Assembly: GCA_038993745.2 (NCBI GenBank)
Contig: CP160629.1
Location: 2,294,001-2,358,000 of the forward strand
From: Aliivibrio fischeri
GTDB lineage: Bacteria; Pseudomonadota; Gammaproteobacteria; Enterobacterales; Vibrionaceae
DNA length: 64,000 nucleotides
Direction of reading: 5' to 3'
In this document: one piece after another, positions 1 to 8,325 of the stretch
Layout: each line of letters opens with the position of its first letter
Numbering within the stretch: position 1 is the stretch's first letter
Made by a program: the position numbers and the translations under genes
Notes under the pieces: generated by a model
What the model saw: the letters and a program-made list of their open reading frames with translations, nothing else
Told to the model about the DNA's origin: nothing
Databases searched by the model: none

Positions 1-354
1 GCAATTCAAAAAATGGATCATTGCTCTACCCCTCGCTGTTGGACTACTGGGTGGTTGCTCGTTATTAGAGCCATTGGTATATCGAATCGATATTGCCCAA
101 GGTAATTACGTTGAACAAGAAGCTGTCGACAAACTGCGATTTGGCATGACCAAACAACAAGTACAGTTTGTAATGGTTCACCAATGCTTGTTGAGTCTGG
201 TTATCCAAATACGTGGTACTACATTTATCACTTTACTCATGGCCACGAAAAAGCCATTCAAAAGAACTTAATCGTTCACTTTGATGACAATGGTAACCTA
301 ACCAATATGGAAGGCGACTTCCCGATGAGTGACAGTTTCTTCGAGAAACTTTAA
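1..354 (+). CDS. bamE: BamE (SmpA) outer-membrane assembly lipoprotein, frameshifted, 5' edge cut
   Basis: BamE is a small lipoprotein of the BAM complex, which folds beta-barrel proteins into the outer membrane. Base 1 is probably the last base of the start codon, since the protein then reads MQFKKW and continues into a lipobox (LGGC, Cys near residue 20) and the family stretch [20 protein letters not shown]. At about 175-177 the frame breaks: reading on gives a premature stop at 269-271. Adding one G after the ATG at 173-175 restores [16 protein letters not shown] and a normal end at 352-354. It is convergent with ratB across a shared terminator. Whether the gene is truly broken is doubtful, because several other core genes here show the same one-base loss. 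Confidence 0.9.
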
Positions 355-376
355 TTTCCTCACCGTATTTCAAACA

Positions 377-418
377 CAAAAAAACCGGATCTCGTTTAAC
401 GAAATCCGGTTTTTTATT
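377..418. terminator. Bidirectional terminator between bamE and ratB
   Basis: An inverted repeat with arms AAAACCGGAT (381-390) and ATCCGGTTTT (404-413) is flanked by an A-run on the left and a T-run on the right. It can stop transcripts from both sides and sits between convergent bamE and ratB. Confidence 0.8.
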
Positions 419-434
419 TTCTTTAACTAAGAGA

Positions 435-746
435 TTACTTTTTTGCCGCTTCTTTCTTAGCTTGCTCAGCTCTTTTACGACGAATTTCTTTTGGATCAGC
501 TAATAGTGGGCGATAGATTTCAATGCGATCTTTATCTCGAATTGTCGAATCTAGTTTAACGTTACGGCTAAACACACCGACTTTATTCACTTTTAAATCA
601 ATCTCAGGGTAACGTTCTAATACGCCAGATTGAACAATGATCTCTTCTACGGTTTGTTCTGCTTTTACCGCTAATTTAAATACAACTTGTTCCGTTGGCA
701 GAGCATAAACAACTTCTACGTGGATCATTTCGTTAATTACAGTCAT
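435..746 (-). CDS. ratB: RatB/RnfH family ubiquitin-like protein
   Basis: 103 residues, a small beta-grasp protein of the RnfH/RatB (UPF0125) family. The family stretch VEVVYALPTEQ near the N-terminus and a basic C-terminal tail (KRAEQAKKEAAKK) are both present. Its cellular role is not firmly established; in E. coli it pairs with the RatA toxin-like protein. The start at 746 overlaps the end of ratA by 14 bases; a second Met six codons later (728) would remove the overlap, and neither has a strong ribosome binding site. The order ratA-ratB convergent with bamE and divergent from smpB is the standard gammaproteobacterial arrangement. Confidence 0.9.
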   Translation of the reverse strand: MTVINEMIHVEVVYALPTEQVVFKLAVKAEQTVEEIIVQSGVLERYPEIDLKVNKVGVFSRNVKLDSTIRDKDRIEIYRPLLADPKEIRRKRAEQAKKEAAKK

Positions 747-1170
747 ATACTTGCTTCGCTCTTTGAGTAAATGAATTCACCATATTATTAGTTAATTCTT
801 GAAACACTTTCCCAAATGCCATCGCAACTAACGCATTGGAAAATTCAAAATCTAACTTTAACTCAACCTTACAAGCGGTTTCATCGAGTGCCATAAAATG
901 CCAACCGCCGGTTAATGATTTAAATGGGCCATCAACAAGATTCATTCCAATCATTTCAGAGTCAATTAAGGTATTTTTGGTTGTAAATGTTTTCTTTATG
1001 CCCGCTTTTGCGACATCAACAGACGCTACCATTGTACTTTCTGTTTGCTCTAAGATCTTAGAACCTGAGCAACCAGGTAAAAACTGAGGGTATGACGCAA
1101 CATCATTGACTAAATCGTACATCTGCTTTGCGCTAAACGGCACTAATGCAGATCGGCTAACCTGAGGCAT
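733..1170 (-). CDS. ratA: RatA, START-domain (polyketide cyclase-like) protein
   Basis: 145 residues covering one START/SRPBCC fold domain, the full length of the family. The N-terminus MPQVSRSALVPFSAKQMYDL and the segment VASYPQFLPGCSGSKI are typical. In E. coli RatA has been described as blocking association of the ribosomal subunits, and the homologous Coq10 family binds ubiquinone, so the role here could be either. It is transcribed away from smpB and overlaps ratB, so the two are probably co-expressed. Confidence 0.92.
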   Translation of the reverse strand: MPQVSRSALVPFSAKQMYDLVNDVASYPQFLPGCSGSKILEQTESTMVASVDVAKAGIKKTFTTKNTLIDSEMIGMNLVDGPFKSLTGGWHFMALDETACKVELKLDFEFSNALVAMAFGKVFQELTNNMVNSFTQRAKQVYDCN

Positions 1171-1269
1171 AAATTATCCTTTACATTATAGAGGTAAGCA
1201 TCATACCATCTTGAATTAGCTTGAGTATATATAGTCAAACCACTTCCCTATCAGTATAATGTGGGCATT

Positions 1270-1755
1270 ATGGCAAAGAAAAAATCAAAAGATAAAGCGG
1301 GCAGTAATACCATTGCTATGAACAAGCAAGCTCGCCACGAATATTTCATTGATGATGAAATCGAAGCTGGGATTGAACTCCAAGGCTGGGAAGTTAAATC
1401 TCTTCGTTCTGGTAAAGTGAACATCGCTGAAAGTTACGTTTACGTACGCGATGGCGAAATTTTTATTAGTGGTATGACAATCACACCGCTACAAGCAGCA
1501 TCGACTCACGTTATTGCGAATCCAACTCGTATTCGTAAATTACTAATGAGCCGTAAAGAAATTGATAACCTTATTGGCCGTGTAAATCGTGAAGGTATGA
1601 CACTGGTTGCAACGACAATGTATTGGGTTCGTTCTTGGGCGAAAATCAAAGTTGGCGTAGCTAAAGGTAAAAAACTGCACGATAAACGTACAGATTCAAA
1701 AGAAAAAGACTGGAACCGAGATAAAGCACGAATTATGAAGAGTAGTTTGCGTTAA
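1270..1755 (+). CDS. smpB: SmpB, tmRNA-binding protein
   Basis: 161 residues. SmpB binds tmRNA and brings it to stalled ribosomes for trans-translation. Visible family marks are [31 protein letters not shown], the segment [17 protein letters not shown] and the basic C-terminal tail ending [10 protein letters not shown]. An upstream GTG at 1261 would add three residues; ATG at 1270 gives the usual start MAKKK and length. Its partner RNA ssrA lies 73 bases downstream on the same strand. Confidence 0.97.
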   Translation: MAKKKSKDKAGSNTIAMNKQARHEYFIDDEIEAGIELQGWEVKSLRSGKVNIAESYVYVRDGEIFISGMTITPLQAASTHVIANPTRIRKLLMSRKEIDNLIGRVNREGMTLVATTMYWVRSWAKIKVGVAKGKKLHDKRTDSKEKDWNRDKARIMKSSLR

Positions 1756-1772
1756 TTTCAACCAGTTAGATT

Positions 1773-1810
1773 GATACTAACTAGACAGACGCTGTTTTTC
1801 TGTTAGTATC
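1773..1810 (+). other. Inverted repeat between smpB and ssrA
   Basis: Perfect 9-base arms GATACTAAC (1773-1781) and GTTAGTATC (1802-1810) enclose a 20-base loop containing a T-run. It may end smpB transcripts or shape the ssrA promoter. A weak promoter match for ssrA (TAGACA at 1782-1787, TATCAT at 1807-1812, 19-base spacer) lies within it. Confidence 0.4.
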
Positions 1811-1828
1811 ATCTGGTAACAAAACTTT

Positions 1829-2195
1829 GGGGCTGATTCAGGATTCGACGGGAATTTTGAAACCCGAGGAGCATGTCGTGGGGCGGTTGGCCACGTAAAA
1901 AGCCGCAAAAAAATAGTCGCAAACGACGAAAACTACGCACTAGCAGCTTAATAACCTGCTGAGAGCTCTCCTGCCCTAGCTTCCGCTTGTAAGACGGGGA
2001 ATAACAGGGGATCAAACCCAAACGAGCTAGAACGGATTCTCCCGCCTGAGAGATGAACTTCGAATTATAATTCAGGATAGCCATAAGATAGCGTGTCGGT
2101 TCGCAGTTTTACGGTGAAATTAAAGATCGACTAAACATGTAGCGCCAACGGTGAACGATTTTCGGACGGGGGTTCAAATCCCCCCAGCTCCACCA
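1829..2195 (+). ncRNA. ssrA: tmRNA (transfer-messenger RNA)
   Basis: tmRNA rescues stalled ribosomes by acting as both tRNA-Ala and a short mRNA that tags the nascent chain for proteolysis. The 5' end GGGGCTGATTCAGGATTCGA and the 3' end with GGTTCAAATCC and terminal CCA form the tRNA-like part. The tag reading frame is 1919-1948 (codons for ANDENYALAA, identical to the E. coli tag) followed by two stop codons from 1949. The length of about 367 nt is normal. SmpB is encoded immediately upstream. The 3' end of ssrA is a common integration site for islands, which is relevant to the gene remnant just downstream. Confidence 0.97.
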
Positions 2196-2204
2196 AACGT
2201 TTGG

Positions 2205-2238
2205 AAAAGCCCAACTTCGAAAAAGGTTGGGCTTTTTT
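2205..2238 (+). terminator. ssrA terminator
   Basis: Arms AAGCCCAAC and GTTGGGCTT are followed by six Ts, ten bases after the tmRNA CCA end. The same stem recurs at 2601-2632. Confidence 0.85.
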
Positions 2239-2248
2239 GTATCTGTAA

Positions 2249-2572
2249 GTTGACTCCTCTAGCATCTTTCACGGTATTACAGAGCAAACTAACTTACTTG
2301 CACTTAATGCGGCTATTGAAGCTGCTCGAGCGGGTGAACAAATCAGTGAGATTGAACATACCGTGGATAGTATTGCTGAAATGAGCACTCACATAGCAAC
2401 CGCATGCAGTGAGCAGAACTCAATGTCAGAAGAATTAAATAGAAGTGTTGAGTACATTAATACGGCCTCTTCTGAAATGACAGAAGGTGCGTCACAAACG
2501 GCAATTGCTTGTCAGGACATCAGTCGTTTAACTCATAATCTAAAAGCCAGACTTGAACAGTTTCAGCTGTAA
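2249..2572 (+). pseudogene. Remnant of a methyl-accepting chemotaxis protein, signalling domain only
   Basis: One open frame, following an in-frame stop at 2246-2248, reads GITEQTNLLALNAAIEAARA, the hallmark hairpin tip of chemoreceptor signalling domains, from 2273. Directly after GEQ the sequence jumps to ISEIEHTVDSIAEMSTHIAT and runs to a normal-looking C-terminus ending LEQFQL. The usual GRGFAVVADEVR segment and about one heptad block after it are missing, so there is an in-frame internal deletion. The periplasmic sensor, membrane segments and HAMP domain are absent. No start codon or ribosome binding site is convincing. It sits between two terminators with the same stem, directly after ssrA, and is best read as a decayed fragment left by rearrangement at this site. 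Confidence 0.8.
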
Positions 2573-2597
2573 TTAAGTTGATTTTTCACTTATAAAA

Positions 2598-2633
2598 ATT
2601 AAGCCCAACCGATTATCGAGTTGGGCTTTTTTC
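2598..2633 (+). terminator. Terminator after the chemoreceptor remnant
   Basis: Arms AAGCCCAAC (2601-2609) and GTTGGGCTT (2620-2628) followed by a T-run. The stem is the same as that of the ssrA terminator. Confidence 0.8.
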
Positions 2634-2710
2634 ATCTCACCCTACAATCTGTTATAACCTTCACGTTTTTTAACTTATCTAACCGCTGAAATACCTCTCT
2701 TATCGTTTAG

Positions 2711-2749
2711 TAGATAACATTTATCTATGTGATATGCATTTTATCTATG
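2711..2749 (+). promoter_or_regulatory. Operator-like palindrome upstream of the sugar ABC operon
   Basis: The 17-base sequence TAGATAACATTTATCTA (2711-2727) is a palindrome of 7-base arms around CAT. A further half-site TTATCTATG at 2741-2749 repeats the right arm 20 bases on, about two helix turns. This is the layout of a repressor or activator site. It lies about 250 bases before the binding-protein start, and the rest of the 354-base gap (2641-2994) holds no gene I can support. A possible stem AAAGGTA/TACCTTT lies at 2905-2941. No convincing -10/-35 pair was identified. Confidence 0.45.
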
Positions 2750-2994
2750 GTTGACTCGTATAAATAGCATTTCACCCTATCACAACGACCTCCTATTATT
2801 AGCCTCAATAAACATTCAGTCGACGCTCTCAACACTCTTTTATAGATAGCGTTTAGGCATGAAATACATCGCAGGGAGCACTCTGGGGAGTATCGATTAA
2901 ATCAAAGGTAACTCATTGATATAACAATAAAGCTACCTTTACTCACGTAATTTTATTGATTCAAAATACTTTATCCCTTTTCAGGAGAAATCAA

Positions 2995-4128
2995 ATGATT
3001 AAGAAAATATCGCTTGCCGTATCAGCTGCACTACTCTTTTCAAGCACTGCAATGGCTGCAGATAATATCGTTATCGGCGTAGAAAAAAGTTATGTACCTT
3101 ACTTCACTGAATTAGCTGAGCAGTTCAACAAAGGTAAAGACTTTAAAGTAGAAGTTGCTGCAACAAGTATGTTCGATTTACTGGCAGCACTACCAACGCA
3201 AAAAGGCAATATTGCTGATATTTTCATGATCCCAAATGACCGTATAGGTGAGCTTGCGGACCAACATTTGATCACTCCTGCTAACTTTACTATCAATGGC
3301 TTTACTAAAGCAGCGACGGATGCTGCAACGTATAACGGTCAAACGTACATGCTACCAATGTCGACAGATACGACTCTGTTCCTTTACAACAAAGACATGG
3401 TGACTGAAGTACCAAAAACATTAAAAGAAATCCCGCCATCAGAATGGGCTGCTAAGTTCACAGACTTCTACTTCACTGGTGGTCTATTCATGACTAACGG
3501 TGGTTACATTTTCCAAGACAATAATCCTGAAAATATTGGTCTGAACAACGAAGGCTCAATTAAAGCCGGCCTTGCAGCTCAAAGCCTTTACAAGAGTGGC
3601 GTAGGCCACTGGACACTAATGCAAGATGACACGGTTGCTTATGACATCATGATGAAATACTTCATGGAAGGTAAACTAAAAGCCATCATCAATGGTCCTT
3701 GGGCAATTGCTGATATTGAAAAATCAGGGGTAAACGTTGGTGCAGCTCCAATTCCTAGCTGGGATGGCAGTCATCCATATAAAGCCCTTACCGGCACAAA
3801 AGGCATGACAATTAACGGCTACAGCAGCAACAAAGATGGTGCAAATGCCTTTATTAAGTTTATGGCAACACCAGAAAATGCACAAAAATGGTACTCAATG
3901 ACTCGTGAAGTATCACCTAGCCTTTCTGTTAAGTACGAAGAAGGCTCACTGCATAAAGCCATTTTCGATGCAACGAACATTGGTCAACCTATGCCAAGCA
4001 TTCCTGAGTTCATGAAAGTATGGGGCCCGATGAAAACGGCTCTAGCTCAAATCGCTCAAGGTCAAGATACCAAAGCAGTACTTGATGCCGCGGTTGAGAC
4101 AATCGAAATCGACATTGAAGATATGTAA
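2995..4128 (+). CDS. Sugar (maltodextrin-type) ABC transporter, periplasmic binding protein
   Basis: 377 residues with a signal peptide (MIKKISLAVSAALLFSSTAM, cleavage near residue 21). It belongs to the family 1 extracellular solute-binding proteins of the MalE/MdxE type: STDTTLFLYNKDM in the first half, IINGPWAI in the middle and PENAQKWYSMT near the end. It would capture an oligosaccharide and pass it to the two permeases encoded next. An ATG at 2956 would add 13 residues, but AGGAG nine bases before 2995 and the clean signal peptide favour 2995. The ligand cannot be read from sequence; the neighbouring alpha-glucan hydrolases suggest maltodextrin or cyclodextrin. Confidence 0.9.
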   Translation: MIKKISLAVSAALLFSSTAMAADNIVIGVEKSYVPYFTELAEQFNKGKDFKVEVAATSMFDLLAALPTQKGNIADIFMIPNDRIGELADQHLITPANFTINGFTKAATDAATYNGQTYMLPMSTDTTLFLYNKDMVTEVPKTLKEIPPSEWAAKFTDFYFTGGLFMTNGGYIFQDNNPENIGLNNEGSIKAGLAAQSLYKSGVGHWTLMQDDTVAYDIMMKYFMEGKLKAIINGPWAIADIEKSGVNVGAAPIPSWDGSHPYKALTGTKGMTINGYSSNKDGANAFIKFMATPENAQKWYSMTREVSPSLSVKYEEGSLHKAIFDATNIGQPMPSIPEFMKVWGPMKTALAQIAQGQDTKAVLDAAVETIEIDIEDM

Positions 4129-4154
4129 TTCACTCTTTTCAACGTACCAACCTC

Positions 4155-4185
4155 AACGGTGTCCCTATTAAATTAGGGCATCGTT
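4155..4185 (+). other. Intercistronic hairpin after the binding-protein gene
   Basis: Imperfect arms AACGGTGTCCCT and AGGGCATCGTT enclose ATTAAATT. A stem here is typical after binding-protein genes, where it protects the upstream mRNA and lowers permease expression. There is no T-run, so it is not a standard terminator. Confidence 0.5.
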
Positions 4186-4240
4186 GTCCCCTAAATCCGT
4201 TACATATCTACACTAACTTAATAAAAAAGTAGGTTATAAC

Positions 4241-5539
4241 ATGAGTCAACAGTTTGTTTTCTGGCTCTCTATGGCAATCCCAGGCAGTGGACACCTTCTG
4301 CTGCGTCGAATGCGCGAAGCCGTATTTGGTTTCTCGATGCTTGCCTTAGAGATATTGGTTTATATCCAATTTATTCTACCTAATTTCCGTCTATTAGCTG
4401 TTGAGCAGCCTAATGGAAAAATCACAATTGGTGCTGAGCGCTTTGTTGACGACTCTTTCCTTATTATGGTCGGTTCAACAATTGGCGCTTTAATGCTATT
4501 GGTCTTTTTAGCTCTACACTATGCCTTTGCTCGTGATGCAAAAGATGTGAAACGCCAAATAGAAGAGTCTGGTTTTGCGATTACCTTTACAGAAAAGGTT
4601 CGTGGTTTATCGCACGAAATCGTTCCTAATTTAATTACAGCCCCTAAATTCATTCTTCTGTTCATCTTTGCCTTACTACCTGCAATTGTGTCGATAGTGG
4701 TAGCTTTCACCAACTATAAACGCCCGATTTTACCTCCAGCGTTTTTAATTGAATGGAAAGGATTAACCAACTTCGAGCGTCTGTTTACCAGTGAACGAAC
4801 AGCAGCAGCGTTTCAGGAAACATTAACTTGGACACTCACGTGGACTTTCTGTGCTTCGGCATTAACCATCATCTTAGGTACTTTACTGGCTGTTGTGGCA
4901 AACAATAAACACATTCGTGGTAAAAAGTTTTTCCGCACCGTTTACATTTTACCTTGGGCTGTTCCTGCGTTTTTAACCATCTTAGTTTTCCAACTCTTTT
5001 TCTCAAAAGTAGGCGGAATGAACACCATGGTGATTCCTTTCTTTACGGGTAATGAATATGACATTAGTACCGCTATTGGGTTCTTCCTTAATGCGGACTA
5101 CGCCAAAATCACCATTATTTTGATTCAAGCGTGGTTGGGATTCCCATACGTGTTTATTTTAGTAACGGGCGTACTACAAACCATCCCAGATGATCTTTAT
5201 GAAGCCAGTGGCATTGATGGTGGTAACGCTTGGACTAACTTCTTTGATATTACTCTGCCATTGATTTTAATCAGTGTTGCTCCGGTATTCATCACTCAGT
5301 TTACCTTCAACTTTAACAACGTCACCATTGTTTACATGCTAGGTGAAGCAACGGTTCAAACCGTCGGCTCTATCTACAAACCATTGGATACCATTTCATC
5401 TCTTGGTTTCCGTTTAATGATGGATGCGAAATACAACGAAGCGGCAGTTTACACCTTGATTACCAGTACGGTTGTGGGTGCGGTCGTTCTGTATTCATGG
5501 CTAAAAGCGGGCGCATTTAAAAATGAGGAAGTGATGTAA
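4241..5539 (+). CDS. Sugar ABC transporter permease, MalF/MdxF type
   Basis: 432 residues, an inner-membrane permease. The N-terminal 120 residues form an extra region with hydrophobic segments (AIPGSGHLLLRRMREAVFGF), as in the MdxF/GanP branch of MalF-like permeases. The core then shows several membrane spans and the cytoplasmic EAA loop EASGIDGGNAWTNFFDITLP, which contacts the ATPase. The stop overlaps the next start as TAATG, implying translational coupling with the second permease. Likely substrate: maltodextrin-like oligosaccharides, by context. Confidence 0.9.
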   Translation: MSQQFVFWLSMAIPGSGHLLLRRMREAVFGFSMLALEILVYIQFILPNFRLLAVEQPNGKITIGAERFVDDSFLIMVGSTIGALMLLVFLALHYAFARDAKDVKRQIEESGFAITFTEKVRGLSHEIVPNLITAPKFILLFIFALLPAIVSIVVAFTNYKRPILPPAFLIEWKGLTNFERLFTSERTAAAFQETLTWTLTWTFCASALTIILGTLLAVVANNKHIRGKKFFRTVYILPWAVPAFLTILVFQLFFSKVGGMNTMVIPFFTGNEYDISTAIGFFLNADYAKITIILIQAWLGFPYVFILVTGVLQTIPDDLYEASGIDGGNAWTNFFDITLPLILISVAPVFITQFTFNFNNVTIVYMLGEATVQTVGSIYKPLDTISSLGFRLMMDAKYNEAAVYTLITSTVVGAVVLYSWLKAGAFKNEEVM

Positions 5540-6453
5540 TGGATAAGGCAATCAATCTTAATCATCAAACAAAAGCAACTAAGTTCAATCGCCATGTCAT
5601 CACAAAAAACCTAGGGCTATTCTTTAGCTATGCGTTTTTAATTTCGATGGTAATCGTCATTATTTACCCTATTTTGGTTACGTTAATGAGTGCGTTTAAC
5701 GTCAGTAACTCACTCTATTCAACCTCATTTTTTCCTGAAAACTTCAGCTTAACGGAAAACTTTGTTTCGCTGTTTACAGATATTCCTTACTTAAGCTGGT
5801 ATCGAAATACCTTCTTAGTATCGATTATTACTATGGTGCTTTCTACCGCAATTGTAACCGTGTCTGGCTTTGTTTATTCACGCTACCGTTACCAATCACG
5901 TAAAAGTGCATTGATGTCACTATTAATCATTCAAATCATCCCATCGGGTAGTGGTTTGATCGCGCTTTACGCTATTGCAAGTTCGATTGGGATCTACAGC
6001 TCTGAGAATGCCACGTTATATACCTACATCTTTATGATCCTTATTTACACCACTGGTGGGATAACCATGAACACCATTTTGATGAAGGGTTACTACGATT
6101 CCATTCCTCGAGCTTTGGATGAATCAGCAAAAATTGATGGCGCAACACAAATGCAGATCTTCACTGAGATTCTACTGCCGTTAGTAAAACCGATGATCAT
6201 GGTTATTGCGATCTTCTGTTTCTTAGGTCCGATTGGCGACATCATCATGCCGAAATTCCTGATCGCAAGTATGAGTGCAGAAGCGAAAACATTGGCCGTT
6301 GGTCTCATGGGGCTTATCAACAATATTAAAGAATCAAGCTACAACGTGTTTGCTGCAGGGGCGGTCTTGGCTGCAATTCCTCCTGTGGTTGTATTTTATA
6401 AATTTCAAGATTATATCGTAGGCGGCTTAACGTCTGGTGGAGTAAAAGGATAA
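5539..6453 (+). CDS. Sugar ABC transporter permease, MalG/MdxG type
   Basis: 304 residues with about six membrane spans. The EAA loop DESAKIDGATQMQIFTEILL is present, and the C-terminus VGGLTSGGVKG is characteristic of MalG/MdxG permeases, whose tail reaches into the ATPase dimer. It overlaps both neighbours by one base (TAATG on each side), so permease, permease and ATPase are translated as a unit. It forms the transmembrane heterodimer with the product of the gene at 4241. Confidence 0.93.
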   Translation: MDKAINLNHQTKATKFNRHVITKNLGLFFSYAFLISMVIVIIYPILVTLMSAFNVSNSLYSTSFFPENFSLTENFVSLFTDIPYLSWYRNTFLVSIITMVLSTAIVTVSGFVYSRYRYQSRKSALMSLLIIQIIPSGSGLIALYAIASSIGIYSSENATLYTYIFMILIYTTGGITMNTILMKGYYDSIPRALDESAKIDGATQMQIFTEILLPLVKPMIMVIAIFCFLGPIGDIIMPKFLIASMSAEAKTLAVGLMGLINNIKESSYNVFAAGAVLAAIPPVVVFYKFQDYIVGGLTSGGVKG

Positions 6454-7589
6454 TGAGCAAGATTTCACTAAGAAACATCAATAAAAAATACCCTAATTCT
6501 GATACCTACTCAGTAAGTAACTTCAACATCGATATTGAAGAAGGTGAGTTTATTGTACTTGTTGGCCCATCGGGGTGTGGTAAGTCCACCACGCTTCGTA
6601 TGATTGCAGGGTTAGAAGATATTACCGAAGGCGAGTTCATCATTGATGGCAAAGTCGTTAACAGCGTAAGCTCTAAAGATCGTGATATTGCAATGGTATT
6701 CCAAAGCTATGCACTCTACCCACACATGTCTGTTCGCGACAACATTGGTTATGGATTAAAACTGCGTAACTACCCAGCAAGTGAGATTAAAGATCACGTT
6801 GATAATATTTCAAAAGATCTGTTCTTAACAGAATACCTAGAACGCAAACCAAAAGAGCTGTCAGGTGGCCAACGTCAACGTGTCGCCCTTGGTCGTGCCA
6901 TGGTTCGTACTCCAAAATTATATCTAATGGATGAGCCGTTAAGTAACTTGGACGCCAAACTTCGCACCACTACTCGTACTGAGATTTCACGTATGCATCG
7001 TGATAAAGGTGCGATCACTATTTACGTAACGCATGACCAAGTTGAAGCAATGACAATGGCTGATCGCATTGTATTAATGTCGATGGGCGAAGTTCAGCAA
7101 ATTGGTACGCCAAAAGAGTTGTTTACTAACCCTAAAAATAGCTTCGTTGCGACCTTTATGGGCATGCCTTCAATGAACATTATTGAAGGGGTTTATGAGG
7201 GGGGTCAGTTCACTTGTCACTCTTTCACCATCACATTAAGTGAAGAAGACCAACGCATATTAAATAACGCTGGTTACAACGGTAAATCTGTCTGCTTGGG
7301 CGCACGCTCTAGTGCGATTCGTTCAGGCAAGAAATACGAAGAAGCCTTCCCTGATTGCTGCTTTGAAACCACGGCATTAAACAGCGAATATCTAGGTGAT
7401 AGCGTCAATGTTTTCTTCGATGCGGCACCAATGAATATGTTTGTTGGTACTTTGGGTACGGGTGAACCTGACGTTGATATTGATGAAAAAATCACGTTAG
7501 TTATCGATAACACCAAACTTCACTTTTTTGATAGTGACACTCAAGAGTCGATTAAATACCCAATCAAAGCGGCTGAGTTCCAAAAATAA
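6453..7589 (+). CDS. Sugar ABC transporter ATPase, MalK/MsmX type
   Basis: 378 residues. The nucleotide-binding domain is complete: Walker A GPSGCGKST at residues 38-46, Q-loop MVFQSYALYPHMSV, signature LSGGQRQRVALGRA, Walker B LYLMDEPLSNLDAKLR and switch His in VTHDQ. A C-terminal OB/TOBE region of about 130 residues follows, as in MalK-like ATPases, where it can carry regulatory contacts. It powers the importer encoded by the three genes upstream. The start overlaps the permease stop (TAATG). Confidence 0.94.
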   Translation: MSKISLRNINKKYPNSDTYSVSNFNIDIEEGEFIVLVGPSGCGKSTTLRMIAGLEDITEGEFIIDGKVVNSVSSKDRDIAMVFQSYALYPHMSVRDNIGYGLKLRNYPASEIKDHVDNISKDLFLTEYLERKPKELSGGQRQRVALGRAMVRTPKLYLMDEPLSNLDAKLRTTTRTEISRMHRDKGAITIYVTHDQVEAMTMADRIVLMSMGEVQQIGTPKELFTNPKNSFVATFMGMPSMNIIEGVYEGGQFTCHSFTITLSEEDQRILNNAGYNGKSVCLGARSSAIRSGKKYEEAFPDCCFETTALNSEYLGDSVNVFFDAAPMNMFVGTLGTGEPDVDIDEKITLVIDNTKLHFFDSDTQESIKYPIKAAEFQK

Positions 7590-7603
7590 TTGATCCCATA
7601 ACC

Positions 7604-7641
7604 CTTCCCTCTTACGTCACATTACGACGTAGTGAGGGAAG
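7604..7641 (+). other. Strong stem-loop after the transporter genes
   Basis: Arms CTTCCCTC-TTACGTC and GACGTA-GTGAGGGAAG form a long, nearly perfect hairpin between the ATPase gene and the gene at 7681. No clear T-run follows, so it may set mRNA stability or partial termination within the operon. Confidence 0.5.
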
Positions 7642-7680
7642 TTCTTCACACATTTCGCCTTAACAAAAAGGAGGCATACC

Positions 7681-8304
7681 TTGATTTTTCGCGGACAACT
7701 TCAACGCATTCACGACTACATGTTTCATATTGCGGTTGCCATCGTTATTTTTATTTCGGGGTTTATTATCGCCTATAGCAACCTGCCAAAGCCTTCGTTT
7801 GAATTCAGCACCTTTGTTGAACAACAAGAAAAGTTCAAACAATGTGTAAACAATGAGGCGCTTTTTCTTTCTGCTAAAGGGTTTGAAAATAGCTATGCAA
7901 CCCTTTCGCTCGAATCCATTCAAAACCAATTTAAAGCACTGCGTGATCAAATCCCAAGTGACTGTGGATCATTTCATGTAGAAAGCAGCTATGAACAACT
8001 TGAAGAGATGGCCTTACCAGTATTAGCAGAAGCCCAACGCTTTTATGGCTCAAAAGAGGTCAAAGCGGTCAATGCCGTTTACACCACGCCATCTCAATAC
8101 AATGCATTACTTGAACAACCACAACCGTATTTATTTTTTATTTCAGATAAGCACCAAGAGCGCATTGTCGCCATGAAGGTAACACCAACCAAAGAGAGCC
8201 TTCACATCACACCACTTTGGGAATATGGACAGAGCCAAGATCTCGCGTATACCCAAGGTGAAGTACAAAAGTTATTACTCGTTTACAACGAAATTAAAAG
8301 CTAA
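7681..8304 (+). CDS. Unknown membrane-anchored protein in the carbohydrate locus
   Basis: 207 residues, not recognised. It starts with TTG; AAGGAGG ends six bases before it and is one of the strongest ribosome binding sites in the window, which supports this start. One membrane span lies at about residues 17-36 (IAVAIVIFISGFIIAYSNL), leaving about 170 residues outside, probably in the periplasm, with two cysteines (in QCVNNE and PSDCGSF) that could form a disulfide. The rest is mixed alpha/beta with no motif I can name. Its position between importer and debranching enzyme suggests a role in uptake or sensing of the same sugar, but that is inference only. Confidence 0.7.
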   Translation: MIFRGQLQRIHDYMFHIAVAIVIFISGFIIAYSNLPKPSFEFSTFVEQQEKFKQCVNNEALFLSAKGFENSYATLSLESIQNQFKALRDQIPSDCGSFHVESSYEQLEEMALPVLAEAQRFYGSKEVKAVNAVYTTPSQYNALLEQPQPYLFFISDKHQERIVAMKVTPTKESLHITPLWEYGQSQDLAYTQGEVQKLLLVYNEIKS

Positions 8305-8325
8305 CACCAATCGCTATTTAACTTA

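Noticed and set aside
1809..2084. 91-codon ORF antisense to ssrA
   Set aside because: It lies within the tmRNA gene on the other strand and matches no protein family; tmRNA identity is certain.
2151..2384. 77-codon ORF spanning the tmRNA 3' end
   Set aside because: It runs through the tRNA-like domain and terminator in another frame than the chemoreceptor remnant; no ribosome binding site.
2196..2640. Integrated island or att site at ssrA
   Set aside because: No second copy of the tmRNA 3' end, integrase or mobility gene is seen in the window; only a remnant is present.
2860..2910. MalT boxes (GGGGAGTA and similar)
   Set aside because: Only one loose match; number, spacing and orientation of MalT sites are not met, and malT is not nearby.
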